DNA of 64,000 nucleotides from Peronospora farinosa. Taxonomy: Eukaryota; Oomycota; Peronosporomycetes; Peronosporales; Peronosporaceae. The stretch spans positions 310,001-374,000 of the forward strand of contig CANTFK010000899.1 of assembly GCA_947646735.1 (NCBI GenBank), given 5' to 3'. The notes beneath the pieces are model-generated. The model was not told the DNA's origin, made no database searches, and saw only the letters and a program-made list of their open reading frames with translations. Positions 57,059 to 64,000 of the stretch are shown piece after piece. The first letter of the stretch is position 1, and each line of letters starts with the position of its first letter. The position numbers and the translations under genes were made by a program.

Positions 57059-59256
57059 ATGTCGACCGGCGAGCACCTCGCGCGTGTGTGTCGTATGCGG
57101 ACGCTGTCAGCTTTGCTAGACGAAGACTTGGAAGATGACGAGAAGTTATCAGAATAGTGCTGTACACTTTTTGCTCACGTGACGGCAGCTGCGTGGAAAG
57201 ACGTTAAAGGCTTAGACGACGTGGACGAAGCGCCGCACCGTAACGAGTTCTTCTGTATCGAGTGCGAGGCGCACGAGTCGGAGGTCTTTTGTGAGCAATG
57301 TCATGAATATTTCTGCGAGTTGTGCATGGTCGCCAGCATCGCAAGGGAAATAGACGGAAGCACACGTTCCAGCCACGTTTTCCGACTTCTAAGGCTGCAA
57401 TTGAGGCCAATAGAACGACGACGAACGTGGAGATCGATACGATGCGAGCAGCAGTTGACTATGATGTACGATCTTTTTACTTTGTAAGCGCGAGAAGTAA
57501 AAGTCATGTGGTGTTGCTAAGAAGACTGAGAAGACAGAGAACATGGTCTGTGTGCATTTGTGTGTGTGTCTTTCTGTGCTTCTTTTTTGTTTATGGTGTG
57601 GTTTTTGTTGGTTAATAGGGTGTCGAGGATGAGCTGGATGGAGACACAAGCAGCAGTGAAGAACGAGATCTTTATTGCGGTATGTATGGCACGGTTGATC
57701 ACAGCTCAGCTTCAGATGAGTCTGACTCCAATGAACCTGCACCACGCCGTAACATTTGTGACTTGATGGGCCATTATCTGTTAGATTACCCGTCGCCAGA
57801 CAGTCCAGTAAGACTTACCAATGGTAATGCTAATGCTGCAAATGCTCAAGCTGCTGCTGAGATGCTGGAGCGAGCCAAGTATATTCCCCTGTGACTCACA
57901 TACGAAGAACGTAAATTACTGCGTGGCCTGGAGGCAGCGTTGTGTGTGAGTAGCTTGGCTATACAGACAAGCTGGACACGCCCAAGTTCCTGCCGACGGC
58001 CAAGCGCGTGCGTGCACAGCTGCAAGATGTATGTGGATTCCTGTCGGCGTTAGCGGTGGCGTCGGACTACAAGGCTGGAGAAGAGATTATTGACGAAAAG
58101 AAATTTGCCGACTGTGCCGAGTTCTTTCTTCAGGAGATGTTTGAACTGGGTAGACGATACAAGATCATGAACCCAGAGAAATGCGCGGTGAGTACGGCAA
58201 GCTCATGTATTTGTTGCAGGACGCTGTAAGTCCGGAGTTGCAGGAATTGTTAGGATTCTCTTGCCTGCAGAAAATTCGCACTGTGCACGATGTGGCGGAA
58301 GCTGGTGGTGCTTTGGATATGTTACGCGATTCTCGCATTCAGACTGCGACGAGGGTGGTTGCTCCTGAGGGTAAATCACGTTCTCAGATTCAGCGCCAGA
58401 TAAAGCAGAAGGAGCAGGCATTCAAGCTTTGAGCGACAAGTACGAAAGCCGACGTTTCTCACGTGATTGTCTCCAGCAGTGTCTGTACTCGATCGCAGAT
58501 AACAATTACCATCTGTACTTCGAGCGCGACCCGATCGATCGCATGATTAAGCTTCTAATTACGAATTTCAACCCAGACGACGAGGATGGAGATAGTTCTT
58601 TGGCCATCATTAGCGGAAATGACGGTGCACGATTGTCCCATTCGCACGATCGGCAGTACAACTATGTGCTTCAGTCTCTGACGCTCTGGCGCGAGATCGC
58701 GCATGACATGTTCCGCCTGTGGTGTCTGACAGACGAGGACCTACTCACCGATGTCACACGGTATGAGCTGACGGAGACCGGTCAGGGTCTGCACCGCATC
58801 CAGTCTGCGCCTCGTGTTTCTCGTGCCATGCACGTTATTCTTCCCTCTACTATGCGCAGTTTAGACTCGTGGGTGGGCTCAAGTGTCATCCGTTTTGGAG
58901 ACAAGAATGTCCCCAACGCGCTCATGTTCATCATTACAACCAGGTAGGGCATACTTTGCGTCCAATCGTCAAGGCTATCGATAGTATTGAGTCCATGTGT
59001 GAGTCTCCAAAAACTCGAGGATATGTAGACACCACGTTCGGTGGGGCTCGCACGCTGAAGCACACTATTCTGGCAGACTTCTTCCGCGAAGCTTTCGGCG
59101 ACAGCGGAGCGGACAATTTTTTCGAGGCTGGATCATGCATTGATGGACGACTTACGAGCGAGCGCCTGGAATTGGTGCTCGAACCTCCACACAAAGCCAT
59201 TCTTCCCTATTTTCAAGATTACAGGCTTTGTAGGCTTTGATGGCAAGTTTGGATAG
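57059..59256 (+). pseudogene. B-box plus DUF2009 (UPF0652) family pseudogene
   Basis: Translating all frames in turn recovers almost the whole of a conserved eukaryotic family. The parts are a B-box-like zinc motif (CIECEAHESEVFCEQCHEYFCELC, then HGRQHRKG), 'LTYEERKLLRGLEAAL', 'IMNPEK', 'EYGKLMYLLQDAV', 'GARLSHSHDRQYNYVLQSL', 'GSGADNFFEAGSCIDGR' (read here as GDSGADNFF) and the end 'ITGFVGFDGKFG'. The frame breaks repeatedly: a possible stop near 57157; shifts near 57325, 57950, 58180, 58429 and 58930; an in-frame TGA at 57892; and a 4-base tandem duplication AGCG-AGCG at 59157-59164. One real intron, about 57466-57619, is still visible. So many lesions of different kinds point to a true pseudogene, although some homopolymer shifts could be sequence errors. 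The biochemical function of the family is unknown. Confidence 0.8.
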
Positions 59257-60474
59257 ATTGGTCGGCGTCTTGTGGTGTTGCATTCGGGAGTGCTTGGAGC
59301 AGTTAGAGATATGACAACACATCATGTACTACGCGTTCTTGAGGTAGTCTGTTGATACTCCAAACACTGCTACAATTACGCTACGCATAGCGTACGCGGT
59401 AGCTTGTCCTCTCAAAATTTGCTAACTAGTCTGCCGTTTTTACATTAACACTGCCAGCGTCACTCTGCCTTGCAGCAGCAAGAGATCGAGGAATTCGATA
59501 GCCTTGCACAAACGTAGATGTCGTCCAGCTGATGTTTGTGTACCGTGATGACCTACAAGCCAACACCTTATCAATTACATTCACCGTTCCAAAGCGGTTA
59601 CTATTGACGTACAACTTCTTAACAGCACGACCACGATCATGATCATCGTCGAGTAAAGGTGAAAGATGAGTCCATATTCTTCAACGTATGTCAAAGCACC
59701 ACAGCAAAAACATCAAGTAGTCCATTCCGTACTGTAACCTACCTACATTGTCTGCAATCGGATGACGTGCCTACCGAACGTAGAGACGGATTGGACGGGT
59801 CTGAGTATTTCATCCATAGCTTTTGTAGCCGTGACACGAAGTGTCCAAGTCATTTGCCACGCCGACAATTGTACTCGACGTCAGTTCAATCGTTACAAAG
59901 AAGCAAGTCCAAAGTAGCGCCAAATTCAAAGAATCAACGGTCGGGTTGTGAACTTCTGTCTTGGTTGGATATAGAACTTCAGTCCATCAAATTGCACGTC
60001 AAGGGTCGTGTAGACGTCGAACCAGCCACCACTGGCTCTGGCCTTAGTCTACATCGACGGTTTCCGCTGTACATCACAAGAGTGCTACCAATGGTATTGT
60101 CCCATACGCTCTTATTGTCGTTCAGAAAGAGCCTCATCTTGTCGTCTTCCAATAATTCCAAGCCACACCTTTACTTGGTCATCCAGCTCACTTCGCTGGC
60201 GGGCCTTGACGACAAGGTTTCCACCACGACTGAAATCAACACCAGCAACGCGGATGGTACTTGCAGCAGCACAACAGTAGGACTTCAAGTTTTGACGGAC
60301 TTGTTATTTCCATCAAGTCGACACTAGACCCAAGCAGTCATGCTAGCACTTCTAACGCTAACGACGTTCAAGCACAGTGACAACAACAGATTCATTTATA
60401 ATACTATTGCATTCAAACATGCCTACTTCTTTTCCTTGTCAAGCTCATACAGCAACAATTTGTACTTCCAGTGA
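59257..60474. other. Possible decayed minus-strand gene, unidentified
   Basis: Minus-strand segments at about 59426-59640 and 59950-60260 read protein-like in changing frames (for example 'YVNSNRFGTVNVIDKVLA' and 'FLNDNKSVWDNTIGSTLV'). No single frame or splice pattern joins them. The longer plus-strand frame 59659-60327 looks like their shadow. No family was recognised. Confidence 0.3.
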
Positions 60475-63400
60475 TCAATCCAAACGGCTGCGGCCTCTTT
60501 TCCATTCGAAGAGCTCAGCTGTTGATGTTGTCACCAGCTCCGCCTCCTGGCTGCTAGGTGACAAGGGTCTTGCACCGACGTAACTTTGATTCAATCGTGC
60601 ATTCTCGATGCTGCCCGTGATTGTAGCGTGTTCGGAGATGCTACTGGTATTTCCTGGACCATTTCGCCTGGGTTTCTTTCTGTGAGCAGAAAGTTTTGTA
60701 CAAGCCACCGGTTGGGTCACTTGACGTGAAGACACTTCCACTTCACGTCCTGGGGCAAGCGCTTTGACCGCAGTGATGCGCGAAATTGTTGTAACGTTTG
60801 ATGAAACATTCTTTGTCGTCGTTGTCGAGCGCTTTCCTGGGGCATGTGCTACGGCAGCCAAAGAGGAAGCCATTTCTTGGGTTTTCTGTATGGTTTGAAC
60901 GGTGGAGCGGAGGTTCACGATGGTATCTGCCGGAGCGGTGGCTGCAGGTGCACTGGTGTTTATACCGCTAAACGCGGTTTCAGCTCGAACCATCGACGAA
61001 AACGATGCGCTTGAGTGGCGATCTTGGGCAAGCTGCTGCAGGTACAGTACAATTTCAAAAGCGCTAGGACGCTCTTCAGGGTCAGTACGGAGACAACGTG
61101 CAGCCAACTCCAAGATTGCAGGCGGACAATCGTCCGAGAATGCAGGGCGCTTGGTACCACGAGCCACAAGACGGAGGATCTCATTCTCTTGTGCCTTGCC
61201 CTGCGGCGGATGCTGGGCATTCCAGTACGGGTAATCATCCGTGTCAATTTCAGATAACACGACACCGAACGAATAGATGTCAGCACGCTCGTCGTAGTCG
61301 TGACCAAGCAGCACCTCCGGTGCAATCCAGAATGACGTGCCGATGCCCACCGTCATGTGCTCACTGCCATCGTACGCGCTACGTTCACGCGCAATGCCAA
61401 AGTCACTAAGCTTGGCTTCCATGTCGGCGTTCAGCATCACGTTTTTTGCTTTCAGGTCGCGATGAATCACTGTCGGGGTTAATCCGTGTAGATAAGTCAG
61501 GGCTTCGGCGATGTGCAACGCGATATCTGCCTTGTGGGACTCCCATGAGAGGCGGTAGCCACGACGCTTAAACCGTCTAGTGACATCACGCAGGTCGCCA
61601 CGCTCCATCAATTCTGTCACCGCCGATAGCTCAGCGGGTATCGTCCAGCATGCACCAATGAACTCTACGATGCGCGGATGGCTCAGACCAGAAATGAGCG
61701 AGATCTCGCGCACGAATTGCTCTACTTGTTCGCGACCGACATCACGCTCATTGCGAATTTTTTTGACTGCCACCTGCCGCCCTCGATAACTGCCCACGAA
61801 GACAAGACCGAAGCCTCCACGACTAACACAGCGACCTAGTATCAGCTCACCGTAATCCAGTCGGCACGATGCCAAAACTTTGTCGGTAGCTAACGTCACG
61901 CTCATAGCTGTGGAGTCATCACTATCGACGCTGTTGCCGTGAGACCGTCCGTATCCGGGATATGCCTGAGCAGCAACAACAGTACGAGCAGTACCAACAG
62001 CGGCAATGACGTTGTCATGGTTGAGTGCGTCGCCGAAAGCGTGGTTGACGTTGTACTGCGGTGTTACTGGCTCAATGGTCTCCGGCGATACGATTGAGCT
62101 AATGTCGCTTTCGCGGCTGTAGCGACGACGCTGCCAGGTCACCAACAGAAGCACAAAAAATACGGTGATAGCACCCGCGATGATCCAGTAAGCCAGCAGT
62201 CCGAGACCGTTATTGTCGCCGTCGCCGGTTGATCCCGATGACTGAGGTGGATCGGGCGCTGCGGCCGTGGACGCGCTGAGAACGCAAAAAGCAGTACCGT
62301 GTGCTGACTGCCACGCGCCACCTTGACAAGTTAATAATGAAGATGGTGTATCCACCTTGAACGCTGTAAGAGCTTGGATTTGTTCAAACTGGTCTTGACT
62401 CACGTTGAAGTCGTTGATGTCATTGCCCTGAATGTACAGGACTTCCAAACCGCTCGAGCTGAGGGATTCGAAGGGGAAAACCGAAAGTGCGTTGTGTGAC
62501 AGGTTGAGTTCTTTGAGATTAGCTCCACCTACGAACTCAGTGTCGAGGTTGTTTGAAGACAGATCGAGATACTGGAGCCCGCCCCAGGTACGCGTAAAGC
62601 TGCTACCGAGCGTCGAAATGTTGCAATTGCGCAACGTCAGATTCGTTACTGTGACTGGCACGAAGTCTGACTTCGTCGCCGCCACAGCGTTCAAATCTAG
62701 TTTAATGAGTGAAAGCGTGGAGATCTGTGTGGAATTGTTCACCGACCGCACAAGGGTCAATGAAAAATTTGAGGCCTCACGGTTTTCATCGATAAAAGTG
62801 ATTTCAGCCGGAGAATCGTCAGTACTTACAATCTCCAGCGTCTTCAGACTTGATGGCACCCAAATTGGACGGATGGTGTTGATCGCCAGCTCATTTGAGG
62901 ATGATTTCGTCAGCGACCGCCTCGTTGCGCTTGTGGAAAAGTTCTGCGACTCGGTAGTGACGTGGAAAGCCCAAGAGGATGCAGTCGCATTATATCCTGT
63001 AAGGCATGTACAGGACGCGTTGAGTGCCGTAAGCTCGTCTGGGCAACCGCCATTCGGGGACTCAATGTTGGAGCGAGTAATTAGCGCCGGTAGACCATTG
63101 CACACCCGGTACGACGCACCCGTGGTTATGGCGGAGCTATTAGCACTGACGACAAGCTGCGTTTCGTGAGCTCTAATTCTACTGGTGAACCATTCTTTGA
63201 GTGAATCTGACGACGACAAATTAGATGAACGTGAGGACGAAGTTGTCATGTATCCGCTAGACGAAGGCGTGGCAGGGCTTGTATCAGATAAAGTTGCCGT
63301 CGAGGTGGCCAAGCTTTCGGTGACAGTACTGCTTGCTTTTGTGTTATCAATGATCGTAGCAGACCCATTTGACCCGTTCGACGTGGTGGTGGACGCTGTC

Positions 63401-64000
63401 GTACTGGTAGTAGTCGAGGTCCCGGGTGTAGCAAGATCGACATTGCTCGTGTAACTGCTCGTCGATCCCGTGCCGGCGGATGTCTTTCTATTTGTCTCTG
63501 TTCCACGCGTTGATATTGAGCTGGTCGTCGCGATGCTACCCGTATTCGTGGAACTTGCCGAAGTTCCTTCATTCGTTTCTTCGGCTGACGAGGGTGTCGA
63601 AGATGTGCTGGTTGATACTAAAGGAGCGGCGTTGACGTCCTATGGGAGGGAGCAGCAGAGCTTCCTCCAGCATTGGTCAATTGTGAGAGTGTAGAGTTAC
63701 TAACAGACCTGTTTGTTTCGGAATCTGTCTTGGACGTCACAGTCGTGGCACCCGAAAGAGTTGTCGTGGTGCTCGTGCTATTCACCCCATTATCAGGTGT
63801 GATTGTCGTCACTGGCGACGAACCGTTTTCACTTTGCGTTGTCGTAATAGTCGTAGTGGTGACCTTGCCAGCACTTTCATCCGTGGCTGAGTTGGCTAAA
63901 CCGGTAGTGTTTGAAGTCGTGCTATTACTAGCGTTCAACGCAGTCACCGTTGTGGTTGTAGTCGTGACTGTCGTGACTGCCCCTTTATTTGAGCTAGTTT
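60475..64000 (-). CDS. LRR receptor-like kinase (TKL-type), partial at the right edge
   Basis: The gene reads leftward and its start lies beyond position 64000. The first part (64000 to about 63350) is a Thr/Ser-rich, mucin-like stalk. Next come a Cys-containing segment, four to five leucine-rich repeats (about 62900-62400, for example 'LQYLDLSSNNLD', 'LKELNLSHNALS'), a membrane helix (about 62190-62120) and a kinase domain. The kinase has a Gly-rich loop 'SRGGFGLVFVG', VAVKK, HRDLKAKN (about 61450), DFG (about 61400) and APEV, so it should be active. A Ser/Thr-rich tail ends at 60475. Oomycetes have many such TKL kinases. Near 63618-63650 the stalk changes frame; one extra C in a CTCC run would join the parts. 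No intron was found to explain it. Confidence 0.85.

Noticed and set aside
59659..60327. 222-codon plus-strand ORF
   Set aside because: No domain or signal, and the opposite strand reads more like protein in pieces. Kept only as part of an unresolved stretch.
62432..63169. 245-codon plus-strand ORF
   Set aside because: It is antisense to the LRR region of the receptor kinase.
1..64000. CRISPR array or bacterial operon
   Set aside because: No regularly spaced identical repeats. Introns and gene families are plainly eukaryotic.

Overview
The window looks like nuclear DNA of an oomycete of the Peronosporales type (Phytophthora or downy mildew). Genes are tightly packed on both strands. Introns are short (mostly about 60-100 bases) with GT/AG ends and CTAAC/CTAAT-like branch sites. 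There is one secreted protein with a canonical RXLR-EER leader, and blocks of Ty3/gypsy- and Ty1/copia-type retroelement debris lie between gene islands. The species cannot be named from the sequence alone. No rRNA, tRNA or CRISPR array was recognised.

Layout. 1-7.3 kb is mostly weak or decayed sequence; it holds a coiled-coil ORF, a UBL-UBA-UBA protein and an unrecognised two-exon gene. 7.9-24.7 kb is a gene island: a PB1-LIR-UBA protein resembling p62/NBR1 receptors, a Qb-SNARE of the VTI1 family, a nine-exon membrane metallophosphoesterase, the rRNA methyltransferase SPB1, a 1351-residue propeller/solenoid protein with a C-terminal Cys/His zinc motif, and deoxyhypusine synthase. 26.6-35.0 kb is a second island: a PX-VPS9 Rab exchange factor, an MSS51-like mitochondrial protein with a one-base frameshift, a p24 cargo receptor (TMED10 type), a tiny four-exon Dad1-like kinetochore protein, DNAJC17/Cwf23, and an eleven-exon DDI1. 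35.1-42.1 kb is a retroelement graveyard that includes a roughly 3.5 kb inverted-repeat structure. 43.0-49.8 kb is a third island: ZW10, SMU1 and PWP1. 50.9-53.3 kb holds a degraded gypsy element (LTR, gag, protease). After a gene-poor stretch come the RXLR effector (55.7 kb), a heavily broken DUF2009-family pseudogene (57.1-59.3 kb), and an LRR receptor-like kinase that runs off the right edge.

How the genes relate. Most are unlinked housekeeping functions: ribosome biogenesis (SPB1, PWP1), splicing (SMU1, DNAJC17), vesicle traffic (VTI1, p24, PX-VPS9, ZW10), ubiquitin/proteasome/autophagy (UBA protein, PB1-LIR-UBA protein, DDI1) and chromosome segregation (ZW10, Dad1-like). Several pairs are divergent across 137-202 bases and others converge with only 17-118 bases between stop codons. 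The effector sits in repeat-rich, gene-poor DNA, as is common for oomycete effectors. Most multi-exon models here were assembled by hand from splice signals and checked only for reading-frame continuity. Positions at exon edges could be off by a base or so, and function calls rest on motif recognition, not on database searches.
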